This document shows positions 41,698 to 50,197 of a DNA stretch of 64,000 nucleotides, piece by piece. A program made the position numbers and the translations under genes. The stretch is taken from contig NZ_CP077426.1 of the NCBI RefSeq assembly GCF_019048845.1, positions 915,501 to 979,500 on the forward strand, in the 5' to 3' direction. The notes under the pieces were generated by a model. The model saw only the letters and a list, made by a program, of their open reading frames with translations. It did no database searches and was not told the DNA's origin. The DNA comes from Vibrio mimicus. GTDB taxonomy: Bacteria; Pseudomonadota; Gammaproteobacteria; Enterobacterales; Vibrionaceae. Each line of letters begins with the position of its first letter. Within the stretch, counting starts at the first letter, position 1.

Positions 41698-44274
41698 ATG
41701 AATCGAAGACAATTCTTTAAGGCCTCAGGCGTTTTGGTATTAGGTGCCACCACAACACAAGGGGTGATTCATCTCTTATCTGATGCGGTGAAGGTGGATG
41801 CCGGAACCACAAAACGCAGTGTTGTCACTATTACCCGAACCGGCAAATTTTACGATCCACGTTACGGCGAATTTGAACTGACCCAAAGCATGTTCGATTC
41901 GATGATCAAAAACTTCAATGATGGGGTTTATGGTCAAGACATCTTTATCGACATTGCACACAAGCCAGAAGATGGCGCAGGGGCGGTGGTGAAGCGCCTA
42001 TTTACCGACCGTGGACGTCTACGTGCAGAGGTGGAGTGGTTCGAACTCGGCATCCATAAAGTCACCAAAGAAGGATTTAAATATCTTTCTGCCGAAATAC
42101 ATCCCAACTATGTCAGCAACGAGGCAGGACCCGATGGCCAATACCCGCAGTTTGGTCCAACCCTGTTAGGTGCCGGCTTCGTGACTCGTCCATGCATTAA
42201 GAACTTGGACAAAATCGAACTCAGTGAAGCCTGCCTTCATGAATGCCCAACCTACCTTTCCGAGTCTCTTGCTCAAAAACTCTCTGAGGAACGTCAAAAT
42301 ATGTGGAAACAACTGATCGCCCAGTTTGCTAGCAAACTGAAAGGCATGAAACTCTCTGCCGAACAACACACCGCCATGGTTCAGCTGCTCACCGAGTCAC
42401 TGAATGGCATCAGTGATGAAGCCCAAGCCACCAAACTGAGTGAACAGTTTGAAGCGGTTGCTAAACAGCTCTCTGAATCAGGTGTGACCAATGCGCCGGT
42501 GATTCAACTCACGGGCAGTTCATTAACGGAAGATGACGTTAAGCGCATTCTGTCTGAGCAAGCGACCGCTGCCACGGCTGCTGAACAAGCGAAAAAAGAG
42601 AAGTTGGCCGCTAAAGTGAAGCTTTTCACTGATGCCATCGATAAAGCGGAAGGACTGAGCGATGACGTGAAAAAAGAGCTGAAAGAAGCGTCTGCGCTTA
42701 TTAGCGTTGATATGTCAGATGAGCAGATCACCAAACTGGCTGAGAATCAGATTACGCATGGTAACCAGAAGATGGTTTCTATCCAGTTGAGCGGTTTAGG
42801 CTTTGGCAGTGTCACTGGTTCTCTCACTCAAACACCAGACCAGCAGCGTGAAAGCTTGCAGCTACAAGCACAAATCCATTCAGCTCTACGCAACACTAAT
42901 ACTTTCGCGCTGGGTCAGCTTCGACTCTCTGAAGAGAAAGAACTGCCTGTGTTTGCTCGCCAAGTCTTGGCAGAGTTTGACCGTCTCCACCATCGTCAAA
43001 TCCATGCTGAGCGTTTAGCCCTGATGGGCCAGAGCTCTGCAAACATTGTGTCGGATTCTGAACTGCCTGTATCTGTGCAACGTGAAGTGATTCGTGAAGC
43101 ACTTTCTGATCTTAACGTGTTGCAGTTGGTTCAAACACTGACCGACTTCAGCGCATCGGCAACCACACAAATTCCTTATGAGAACCGTGATGTTTCGGCT
43201 CTGATGGGGGATGGCATTGTGTTTGAGCGCGGTTCGATTCCGAAAGTTAAAAACTCACAGCGTATGGATTTGGCGTATGTATTGCCGATGAAAGTGGCGT
43301 TTGAAGTCTCTAACGAGCTGATGCATTTTTCCAAGTCCTCAGTGATTAACTGGGATGCATGGGGTCGTAATGTGGCGACGGCCAGCCGAATCATTAAAGA
43401 ACTGGTTGCTCGTCGTATCGTCAACACCATGCAACGTGTCGCGGACTCGTATTTAGCGGGTGAGATCACCGGCGAAAAGATCACGGCTCAGTTGCAAGAT
43501 TCTACCAACTTCAAAACCGCACAATTCCCGGTGGTTGCACCGCATCAGCAGTATGACTTGCAAGGCAATACCATTGGTGCAGCTGAAAACCCAATTACGT
43601 TGACGATTAATGGTACCGAAATTCACCCCTACGACGGTTCTGGCAAGCAAGCAGCTGGCACTTACTACATCGTAACCTCATACAACCTCGGCAAATTCTT
43701 GCTGGTTGATGAAGGTGGTGCAGTGAAAACCGTCACCGCAGCATCAGCAACCATTCGCTACAACTACGCAACCAACATTGTGAAGGTGGATAGCGATATC
43801 CCAGATGGCGTGACCGCGGAGAAGCATTACAACCAACTCCTGCAGGCGATTGGCCGTCGTAAAGCCATCATGAAAGATGATCGCTTTGTCACACCTGACT
43901 TCCTGCTGATGTCGAACACCCTGAACGACACCTGTACCAACGCCGAGCAGTTTGTTGCATCGATGAAGCGCAGCGGCTCAGACACCAATGCCCAAGGTGA
44001 CTTGGAAATGGTGAAAGCGTTACCTGCGTTCTCAACCAATGCACCGGCAACGCATCTCGGTGATGAGCGCATCATCATGGGGCAGAAAGGTGCCTTGACC
44101 TATACCGTGGTTAAGCCATTCACCTTGAGCGAAATGCAAGAAGCTCGAGATGCGAATGGTCAACTGAATGGTGGCAAAGAAGCCTACGGTGAAGAGTACA
44201 ACGCGATTCACTGTCCTAAGCCGATTCGCAACCGCTTTACCAGCGTACTGTTCTATTCCAAAACTGGCCGCTAG
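41698..44274 (+). CDS. Fused prohead protease, scaffold and major capsid protein
   Basis: 858 aa. Residues about 35-185 resemble the Mu-like prohead protease (FDPRYGEFELT-type start, IFIDIAHKPEDGAGAVVKRL, GFKYLSAEIHPNYV, LLGAGFVTRPCI). Residues about 186-365 are charged, helical and Ala/Glu/Lys-rich, as in scaffolds. From about 366 the sequence looks like a major capsid protein (MDLAYVLPMKVAFEVSNELM, LVARRIVNTMQRVADSYLAG). Most phages encode these in two or three genes. The N-terminus MNRRQFFKASGVLVLGATTT looks like a Tat export signal, which makes no obvious sense for a capsid protein. The start at 41698 has a good ribosome-binding site. Confidence 0.82.
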   Translation: MNRRQFFKASGVLVLGATTTQGVIHLLSDAVKVDAGTTKRSVVTITRTGKFYDPRYGEFELTQSMFDSMIKNFNDGVYGQDIFIDIAHKPEDGAGAVVKRLFTDRGRLRAEVEWFELGIHKVTKEGFKYLSAEIHPNYVSNEAGPDGQYPQFGPTLLGAGFVTRPCIKNLDKIELSEACLHECPTYLSESLAQKLSEERQNMWKQLIAQFASKLKGMKLSAEQHTAMVQLLTESLNGISDEAQATKLSEQFEAVAKQLSESGVTNAPVIQLTGSSLTEDDVKRILSEQATAATAAEQAKKEKLAAKVKLFTDAIDKAEGLSDDVKKELKEASALISVDMSDEQITKLAENQITHGNQKMVSIQLSGLGFGSVTGSLTQTPDQQRESLQLQAQIHSALRNTNTFALGQLRLSEEKELPVFARQVLAEFDRLHHRQIHAERLALMGQSSANIVSDSELPVSVQREVIREALSDLNVLQLVQTLTDFSASATTQIPYENRDVSALMGDGIVFERGSIPKVKNSQRMDLAYVLPMKVAFEVSNELMHFSKSSVINWDAWGRNVATASRIIKELVARRIVNTMQRVADSYLAGEITGEKITAQLQDSTNFKTAQFPVVAPHQQYDLQGNTIGAAENPITLTINGTEIHPYDGSGKQAAGTYYIVTSYNLGKFLLVDEGGAVKTVTAASATIRYNYATNIVKVDSDIPDGVTAEKHYNQLLQAIGRRKAIMKDDRFVTPDFLLMSNTLNDTCTNAEQFVASMKRSGSDTNAQGDLEMVKALPAFSTNAPATHLGDERIIMGQKGALTYTVVKPFTLSEMQEARDANGQLNGGKEAYGEEYNAIHCPKPIRNRFTSVLFYSKTGR

Positions 44275-44288
44275 TGCGTGCACCCCTT

Positions 44289-44324
44289 GCCCCGTGACTT
44301 GATAAAAGCCAACGGGGCTTTTTT
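44289..44324 (+). terminator. Terminator after the capsid gene
   Basis: Stem GCCCCGT / ACGGGGC (44289-44295 and 44312-44318) with a 16-base loop, then six T. It probably gives extra capsid mRNA relative to the genes that follow. Confidence 0.8.
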
Positions 44325-44353
44325 GCTAACTCAAAAAGGTTTAGGTGATCTTT

Positions 44354-44947
44354 ATGTCAATCACTACAGCGTTTACTAACAACACCAATCAAACCGTGAC
44401 GATTGGTGGTCGTTCCATCAAGCCTGGCGAAACACGTGAAGTGGACGCCCGTTTTGTTCCAGCAACACCAGAAATCAACCGTCAGCTCATGGTGCTATTC
44501 ATTAACTTAGGTATTACGCCTCGCTATTTCGGCACCACTGTGGTTCAACCAGGCCACTCTGCACGTTTACCTATCATTCATTTTGAAAACCCAAACAAAG
44601 CGGATGCAGGTAAGTTCCAAGTGAAAATGTTTGAAGAGCTACTGGCCCGTAAAGTTGACGATATCAAGCCTTTCTTTTCCGCGTTCAATGATGAAGAGCT
44701 AGAACATCTCTCAGCGCTTGAGGTGGCCGACCAAAACCGTAAATCGTTGGTTAAATTGATTGCTGATGAGCTTGCCGTTCGTAAAGCAGAGCGTGATTTT
44801 GACCCCGCCTCTTATGCCCAAACGCTCGAAGGCAAAGACGAAAGCGAACTGCAAATTGAATTGCTGGCCGCAAACGACAATCAGATGAAGCTATCGCTAA
44901 TTCAAGACGCACTTTCAAAACTGAAAGAGCAAGAAGAGCAGGCTTAA
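44354..44947 (+). CDS. Phage structural protein of unknown role
   Basis: 197 aa from ATG 44354; a GTG at 44345 lies within the Shine-Dalgarno sequence AGGTGA. The N-terminal half is beta-rich (ITTAFTNNTNQTVTIGGRSIKPGE). The C-terminal half is charged and helical (DESELQIELLAANDNQMKLSL). The position after the capsid gene suggests a head decoration or head completion protein, but I do not recognise the family. Confidence 0.65.
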   Translation: MSITTAFTNNTNQTVTIGGRSIKPGETREVDARFVPATPEINRQLMVLFINLGITPRYFGTTVVQPGHSARLPIIHFENPNKADAGKFQVKMFEELLARKVDDIKPFFSAFNDEELEHLSALEVADQNRKSLVKLIADELAVRKAERDFDPASYAQTLEGKDESELQIELLAANDNQMKLSLIQDALSKLKEQEEQA

Positions 44948-44958
44948 TCCCATCACTC

Positions 44959-44982
44959 AAAGCCCAGAACTTTCTGGGCTTT
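44959..44982 (+). terminator. Hairpin between structural gene and holin
   Basis: Perfect 10-bp stem AAAGCCCAGA / TCTGGGCTTT with loop ACTT. The T run is only three bases, so it may be a weak terminator or an RNA-stabilising stem. Confidence 0.6.
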
Positions 44983-44998
44983 CCCAAAGGAGTCAACT

Positions 44999-45595
44999 AT
45001 GTGGGATAAAATCAAATCTCTGATTGGCGGTGCTGCGCCTTTGGTGGGGAGCTTAATTGGCGGACCTGCAGGCGGTACGGTTGGCGTGCTTATCGCAGAT
45101 GCTTTAGGGGTTGAGAATACCCCAGATGCGATCGAAGCCGAATTGCTGCGCAATCCCGATGCATTGCTGAAAATTAAGCAAATGGAAATTGATGAACGTA
45201 TTCGACTACGCGAACTTTCCTATCAGCAGGCAGAGATGGAAAGCGCTGAACGAAAATTAGTGATCACAGAGCAGCATAAGCTGATGGTCGCTGAACTAAA
45301 AAGTGATGACGCTTATGTTCGGCGTTGGCGTCCAACGTTTGGCTATGCGGTCTGTTTAGCTTGGTCATCGTTGTTCTTTGGCATTTGTCTACTCATGATC
45401 ATTCATCCTCAATACACGGAACAAGCATTTGATGGCGCAGCAAAACTCACTGGGTTATTCAGCGTAGCTTTAACGGTTCTTGGCTTGAACATTCATAAAC
45501 GTTCGCAAGACAAGCAAATTTCCGCTGGTATTACACCAGCGGGAGTGTTTGGTGGTATTGCATCTGCCTTACGTGGAGGTGCGAATGTCCGGTAA
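44999..45595 (+). CDS. Holin-like membrane protein (3TM GTA-holin type)
   Basis: 198 aa. A Gly-rich hydrophobic N-terminus (GGAAPLVGSLIGGPAGGTVGVLIADALG), a charged helix (about 50-110), then two strong membrane segments (FGYAVCLAWSSLFFGICLLMII and LTGLFSVALTVLGLNIH). The RRWRPTFGYAV start of the membrane part is typical of the 'holin of 3TMs' family first named in gene-transfer agents. It would open the inner membrane for the endolysin. It overlaps the next gene. Confidence 0.8.
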   Translation: MWDKIKSLIGGAAPLVGSLIGGPAGGTVGVLIADALGVENTPDAIEAELLRNPDALLKIKQMEIDERIRLRELSYQQAEMESAERKLVITEQHKLMVAELKSDDAYVRRWRPTFGYAVCLAWSSLFFGICLLMIIHPQYTEQAFDGAAKLTGLFSVALTVLGLNIHKRSQDKQISAGITPAGVFGGIASALRGGANVR

Positions 45596-45881
45596 TCCAG
45601 TCTCTCAAACTGAGTTTCACGCTTTCAGAATTGAAATGCGCGATTACATGAAACAGCAAACGCAGTTAATGAGCCAAATGGTTGAATTGCAAACCAAACA
45701 TTCGAATCTTGAAAGCCAATTCATCCGCTTAGATCGCACGGTTGATGAGCTCGAGTCTCGGCTTCGCCCACTCGAACAAAGCCAAAGTGGTACCAATGAG
45801 AAAACCAAATATAACCGTGATCTTATTTGGTTTTTCTTAGGCATCTTGGGTTCAGTGAGTACCTTTGTATTCACTCGATAA
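45585..45881 (+). CDS. Coiled-coil protein with C-terminal membrane anchor, spanin-like candidate
   Basis: 98 aa from ATG 45585 (ribosome-binding site GGAGG). A long heptad-rich helix (QTQLMSQMVELQTKHSNLES, then QFIRLDRTVDELESRLRPLE) is followed by a single membrane segment (IWFFLGILGSVSTFVF) at the C-terminus. The topology differs from usual inner-membrane spanins, where the anchor is N-terminal. Its position after the holin suggests a lysis role; this is inference. Confidence 0.65.
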   Translation: MSGNPVSQTEFHAFRIEMRDYMKQQTQLMSQMVELQTKHSNLESQFIRLDRTVDELESRLRPLEQSQSGTNEKTKYNRDLIWFFLGILGSVSTFVFTR

Positions 45882-45890
45882 GGGGGCGCT

Positions 45891-46496
45891 ATGCTACGGA
45901 CAACCTTAATTGAACAGTTGAAGAAGGCACTGATGGACAGTGCCGAATTGATTGAAGGGGCAGAGACGCAAATCATAGAGATGGCTCTGGCCGATTTCAG
46001 CCGTTATCGGCCACAAACCAAGCTTGGTACTTTCTTGCTCACGGCTAACCAAATGCTTTACCCCGCACCGGATAACATTCTTGATGTGAAAACGGTGCTC
46101 TATGGTCAAAGTCAGCGCGCCCAAAATCCCTGGGAGAGTGGTTATCCACGTAATTTGCCCCGCGTAAGCGTGATCACCGGTGATGATGATAAAAAATGGC
46201 TGCAGCTTTCTCACTATCCGAGCCACTCTGTGGTGATGAGTTGTGGCCGCGATTTTTCCTACACCTATTACGCAAGCCGAGTTTTAACGGGGGAGAGTGT
46301 TTCCATTGAGACACAAGATGAACCTTTAGTATTGCTGCGTTGTTTAGCAGAAGCAGTGAAATACATTGCGGTGCATCAACTCAACAAAACCGTATCGGTA
46401 CGAAATAGCATCGGCGGGGAAGCTAAGAACGGCACGCCAGCCGCGATTCATGAGCAGCTGATGCTGCAGTTTGAGCGACAAATCCGCCATGCGTGA
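45891..46496 (+). CDS. Head-tail connector type protein
   Basis: 201 aa from ATG 45891 (ribosome-binding site AAGGGGGC). The N-terminal helices (LIEGAETQIIEMALADFSRY) and later helical part (LVLLRCLAEAVKYIAVHQL) fit head-completion adaptors. The position between head and tail-completion genes supports this. No firm family recognised. Its stop overlaps the next gene. Confidence 0.6.
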   Translation: MLRTTLIEQLKKALMDSAELIEGAETQIIEMALADFSRYRPQTKLGTFLLTANQMLYPAPDNILDVKTVLYGQSQRAQNPWESGYPRNLPRVSVITGDDDKKWLQLSHYPSHSVVMSCGRDFSYTYYASRVLTGESVSIETQDEPLVLLRCLAEAVKYIAVHQLNKTVSVRNSIGGEAKNGTPAAIHEQLMLQFERQIRHA

Positions 46497-46983
46497 ATTG
46501 AATATTGAAGTTAAAGATTCCGCTTTGGATGAAGCGTTTAGAACAGCCCCTCGCCTAATGACTGCTCATCTAAAAATGGGCGTCAGGTATGCGTCTATGT
46601 ACGTTGCAAGAGAAGCTAGAGAAGAAGCACCTAAAGGTGAATCAACTTTGACACACTCTATCCGAGGGCGTGTTGTTGGAGAGCTACAGCGCATGATTAG
46701 CAGCTCACTCAACTACAACAGTTTGGTAGTTCAGGAAACTGGCCCACAAGGTATGCCACCGATTCAATCTGTCTTAGATTGGGTGAAGGTCAAACGGATA
46801 CAACCCAAAACACCCAATACCGACCAACGAGACCTTGCTTTCATGATCGCTCGTTCTATCGCAAGGAAGGGCACGCCAGCCAATGATTTTTACGATAGAG
46901 CAGCCGAACAAACTCAAGATACTGTCCACCGGATATTGCAGCGTTCTGTTGAAGAAGGTTTGCGTGCGGCTGGCTTTCGATAA
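46489..46983 (+). CDS. Tail-completion protein, HK97 gp10-like
   Basis: 164 aa from ATG 46489 (the TTG at 46471 is a less likely start). The pattern MGVRYASMYVAREAREEAPKG, SIRGRV, VQETGPQG and C-terminal GTPANDFYDRA is that of HK97 gp10-like and minor tail proteins that sit at the head-tail joint. It overlaps the preceding gene by 8 bases. Confidence 0.75.
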   Translation: MRELNIEVKDSALDEAFRTAPRLMTAHLKMGVRYASMYVAREAREEAPKGESTLTHSIRGRVVGELQRMISSSLNYNSLVVQETGPQGMPPIQSVLDWVKVKRIQPKTPNTDQRDLAFMIARSIARKGTPANDFYDRAAEQTQDTVHRILQRSVEEGLRAAGFR

Positions 46984-46995
46984 CGAGAGGTTTCC

Positions 46996-47541
46996 ATGAC
47001 ACAACTCATGCCCGATGACATTTTAACGAGCTTTCAAGATGCGTTTAAAGCTCGTTATCCAGCGCGCACGGTAACCAGAAATTGGCAGGAACGAGCCGCT
47101 TATAAAAATGAAGAATTGAGAACTGGGCTTTTGACTTTCATTTATACCGGTGAGAGTCCATTGGGGGATGTATACAACACTCGGCTTCACTTCATGGTGA
47201 TTGGTCGTATTTATTGTGGCAAAGATGCGAAAGGTTTAACCGTTGAAAACGCAGAGCTGGCGTTTTTGAAAGAGTGGCGTTCCTTTTGTTCCTCGTCTGC
47301 CGCAGGCAATGTCTCTATCCAGAAAGTGATCACATCACAGCAGCAAGAAGTGCCTGATGGTTGGTTTATCTGTGAGTGTGTGGCTGGCCCGTATGACTTT
47401 GGCGGAGAGATTGACTGGCTACCCGTAGGGCCAAGTGAAGTGCCTACCTCCATTTCCGTTGGTTTATCGCCAGATGTTGGTGATGGCAACGCCGATGACT
47501 ATTTCACCATCTCAGATTTGGAGCCGTCTTCGCATGGCTGA
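46996..47541 (+). CDS. Tail-terminator-like phage protein
   Basis: 181 aa. The size, the N-terminal ILTSFQDAFKARYPARTV and the central beta-rich VYNTRLHFMVIGRIYCG fit tail-terminator proteins encoded between gp10-like proteins and the baseplate genes. The Ser/Asp-rich C-terminus (about 145-181) looks flexible. It overlaps the next gene by 8 bases. Confidence 0.55.
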   Translation: MTQLMPDDILTSFQDAFKARYPARTVTRNWQERAAYKNEELRTGLLTFIYTGESPLGDVYNTRLHFMVIGRIYCGKDAKGLTVENAELAFLKEWRSFCSSSAAGNVSIQKVITSQQQEVPDGWFICECVAGPYDFGGEIDWLPVGPSEVPTSISVGLSPDVGDGNADDYFTISDLEPSSHG

Positions 47542-48040
47542 GTTTACGCAAAATCAGTTGGTGCGACTGATATCTCAGATGATTCAAATCGGCACCATCG
47601 TTGATGTGCAAGCTAAACCGCTGCGCTACAAGGTGCAATTTACCCAGGAACTTACCACAGATTGGATACCTGCGAATGTGGGGCACGCGGGAGAGGTAAA
47701 GGATTTTGCACCTTTGCAAAAAGGGGAGCTCGTGCTCGTGGTGAAAGAGTTCAACACTCAGCGGGGTGTGATTGTGGCCAGCTTGAACCAAAGCTCACAT
47801 GACCAGCCCAAAGAACACTTAAACCTGTTTTATCGTGAGTTCCCTGATGGGACTTGGTTTGAGTACGACATGGAAAATAAGCAGTTCTCAGCCAATTTTG
47901 CGGGTGATGTGCAAGTGACTATTGCGGGGAACGCGAGCTTTCATGCCGAAGGAGAAGTACAAGTTACGAGCGGTGGCGGCATGCGCTTTCAATCTGGCGG
48001 CAACATGTCCTTCCAAGCTCCTCGAATTGATTGGAACTAA
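47534..48040 (+). CDS. Baseplate spike protein gpV-like
   Basis: 168 aa from ATG 47534. An OB-fold N-terminal part (IQIGTIVDVQAKPLRYKVQF, LQKGELVLVVKEFNTQRGVI) is followed by a repetitive beta-helix tail (VQVTIAGNASFHAEGEVQVT) as in P2 gpV, which forms the membrane-piercing spike. It is encoded directly before a PAAR protein, which should cap the tip. Confidence 0.88.
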   Translation: MAEFTQNQLVRLISQMIQIGTIVDVQAKPLRYKVQFTQELTTDWIPANVGHAGEVKDFAPLQKGELVLVVKEFNTQRGVIVASLNQSSHDQPKEHLNLFYREFPDGTWFEYDMENKQFSANFAGDVQVTIAGNASFHAEGEVQVTSGGGMRFQSGGNMSFQAPRIDWN

Positions 48041-48042
48041 CT

Positions 48043-48336
48043 ATGCCAGCAGTAACTCGACAAGGGGACAGTTGCACAGGCCATGGTTGTTGGCCTCCTC
48101 GGCCATCAACAGGGGGCAGTTCTGATGTGTTCTGTAACGGTAAGCCAGTGCATCGACAAGGTGACGGATGGGCAGCACACACCTGTCCATCAATACCAGA
48201 AACACATGCCAGCTCACTAGCTGCAGGCAGCAGTACGGTTTTTGTGAATGGTAAAGCGATAGGCCGCATTGGAGATCCTGTCGGGTGTGGTTCCAGCGTT
48301 GCCTCTGGCTCTGATAATGTTTTTGCAGGAGGTTAA
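48043..48336 (+). CDS. PAAR-domain spike-tip protein
   Basis: 97 aa from ATG 48043. PAAR features: MPAVTRQGDSCTGHG, SSDVFCNGKPVHRQGD, STVFVNGKAIGRIGDPVGCG. Conserved His and Cys residues would hold the metal ion at the tip. It sharpens the end of the tail spike. Small and without extra effector domain. Confidence 0.9.
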   Translation: MPAVTRQGDSCTGHGCWPPRPSTGGSSDVFCNGKPVHRQGDGWAAHTCPSIPETHASSLAAGSSTVFVNGKAIGRIGDPVGCGSSVASGSDNVFAGG

Positions 48337-48684
48337 ATGGCCACAGGGTTGAATGAAAAAACGGGACAACAAATCACCGGTATCGATGAGCTGAAGCAGC
48401 GACTAAACCGTTGCTTCAAAACTCGTCGGGGGTCATTACCTCTCAACCGTGCGTTCGGCTCTAACTTGCCAGAACGGATTGATAGAAACATCACGCCAGA
48501 GCTGCAAATCGATATTTTTGCTGATGTCGCCGATGCTATTGCTCACCCTCCAAACGAGTTCAATGACGAGATAAAACTAGTGCAAGCATGGCTAGAGTTT
48601 GGAGAGAATCAGGTGACATTATCCTTAGATGTACAGTTGTTGTTTGATGGCTCCATTGAAACGATTTCAGGGTTGAGTTTGTGA
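48337..48684 (+). CDS. Baseplate wedge protein gpW (gp25-like)
   Basis: 115 aa with the gp25-like features ITGIDELKQRLNRCFKTRRGSLPLNRAFGSNL and a central helix. It is part of the baseplate wedge in P2-like phages. The order V, PAAR, W, J, I, H is that of P2. The stop overlaps the next gene. Confidence 0.88.
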   Translation: MATGLNEKTGQQITGIDELKQRLNRCFKTRRGSLPLNRAFGSNLPERIDRNITPELQIDIFADVADAIAHPPNEFNDEIKLVQAWLEFGENQVTLSLDVQLLFDGSIETISGLSL

Positions 48685-49547
48685 GCCAGATTGAGATCTA
48701 TCAATTACCACCGCCCGAAGTGGTTCAACAGCTTGATGCTTCATTGATTCGAACCCGAATGCTGAAGCGTTACGCTGAACTCAGCAATACATCAGTTCCC
48801 AAAGCCGGTGACCCGCTCTACTTTGCTTTCTCAGCAATGTCGGAAGAGGTCACTCGAGCTCGCCAAGAGTTTCAAGATATCTCACTGGAAAACATGGTGG
48901 CCTACGCGACAGGCACGAACCTACAGCGCTTAGCGGATTGGCGACCTGTCGAGAAATTCCCAACTGAAACGGATGATGAGTTTCGTCGCCGCGTACAAAT
49001 GGCGCCCGAGAGTTTTTCAACGGCAGGCCCCGATGGCGCTTATATTTTCCATGCCCTAGCGGCAGATGAAGATGTGCAAGACGCTTATCCAACCAGTCCG
49101 GATGGTTTCGTGGTTGATTTATACATCCTAAGCCGCACTGGTGATGGCACAGCTTCGCAGGCTTTACGCGATAAGGTTTATCAGCACGTTAACCAAGAAA
49201 AACTTCGCCCGTTGAACGATGACCTGACAGTAAAATCCGCCGTAATCAAACCCTATCGTATTGTGGTGGAACTGACTTTACCTGCAGGCCCTGGCGAAAG
49301 TGAAACCTTAGCTCAAGCCAGAAATCGTTTACAGCAACTAGCGAAAGAGACTCATGTGCTTGGTGGTAACGTCACTTTATCTCTGATTGATGCGGCATCA
49401 CATGTCCAAAAAAGTGTTGATGAATCAGTCAGCTTTCAGCCCGTTATTGACGTGACCATCGTTGAACCCGCCGCTTCTGTGCTTTGCTCTAAATCCGAAG
49501 CACCATATTGCACTGAGATTATCGTGACTCAAGCCGGAGTCGCGTAA
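48681..49547 (+). CDS. Baseplate assembly protein gpJ
   Basis: 288 aa from GTG 48681, overlapping the previous stop. The pattern RLADWRPVEKFPTETDDEFRRRV, AGPDGAYIFHALAADEDVQDAY and VYQHVNQEKLRPLNDDLTV is that of the baseplate J family. It joins wedge and tail-fibre connector. Confidence 0.9.
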   Translation: MSQIEIYQLPPPEVVQQLDASLIRTRMLKRYAELSNTSVPKAGDPLYFAFSAMSEEVTRARQEFQDISLENMVAYATGTNLQRLADWRPVEKFPTETDDEFRRRVQMAPESFSTAGPDGAYIFHALAADEDVQDAYPTSPDGFVVDLYILSRTGDGTASQALRDKVYQHVNQEKLRPLNDDLTVKSAVIKPYRIVVELTLPAGPGESETLAQARNRLQQLAKETHVLGGNVTLSLIDAASHVQKSVDESVSFQPVIDVTIVEPAASVLCSKSEAPYCTEIIVTQAGVA

Positions 49548-50197
49548 TGAGTGATCGAGTGTTTGTCAGCAAGCTTCCACCCTCTGCTTCCAAAATGGAA
49601 CGCATTATGGAGCAAGTGTTTTGGGAAGAAATTGCCCTTATCGAGCGGGACATTAAGACCTTTTACGATCCATACCAGTGCCGCGCTGATTTACTGCCTT
49701 ATCTGGCGTGGGAAATGAGCGTTGATTACTGGGATGAAAATTGGAGTGACGAAACGAAGCGAAACGTAATTTTTGCATCGCTGCCTATCCACTCAAGCAA
49801 GGGTACTCGATTCGCATTAGATAAAAGTATTGAATCGATTCGTAAAGATGGGCTCAGCGTTACCGAGTGGTTTGAAGATAAAGAGAACCTTCGCCCCGGT
49901 TTCTTCCGCGTCAATCTGGAAGCTCGTAACAGTGACATCGATGAAAGCACCGTACCGCAAATCATTAAAGCGGTGAACAATGCCAAAAATACCCGCTCTC
50001 ACCTTGAGAGTATTTCAATTACTAGCCAAGTGACCTCACCAATGAATTTGTGCGTGTTAAGCCGCATGGGAATGGTGATCCGTTCCGGTCCTTGGCGAAC
50101 GGAAAACATCACTAGCATGGTGAATGTCGGTCATGCCTGTTTTACACGTTGGGGCATGGTTATCCGCTCTGGCCCATTACCTCTGGAGTTAGAATGA
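49547..50197 (+). CDS. Tail protein gpI
   Basis: 216 aa. CRADLLPYLAWEMSVDYWDENW and the helix after it are typical of P2 gpI, the link between baseplate and fibres. The C-terminus has an extension with two similar segments, MGMVIRSGPW and WGMVIRSGPL, about 29 residues apart; this is an internal duplication not typical of the family. Its stop overlaps the fibre gene. Confidence 0.85.
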   Translation: MSDRVFVSKLPPSASKMERIMEQVFWEEIALIERDIKTFYDPYQCRADLLPYLAWEMSVDYWDENWSDETKRNVIFASLPIHSSKGTRFALDKSIESIRKDGLSVTEWFEDKENLRPGFFRVNLEARNSDIDESTVPQIIKAVNNAKNTRSHLESISITSQVTSPMNLCVLSRMGMVIRSGPWRTENITSMVNVGHACFTRWGMVIRSGPLPLELE

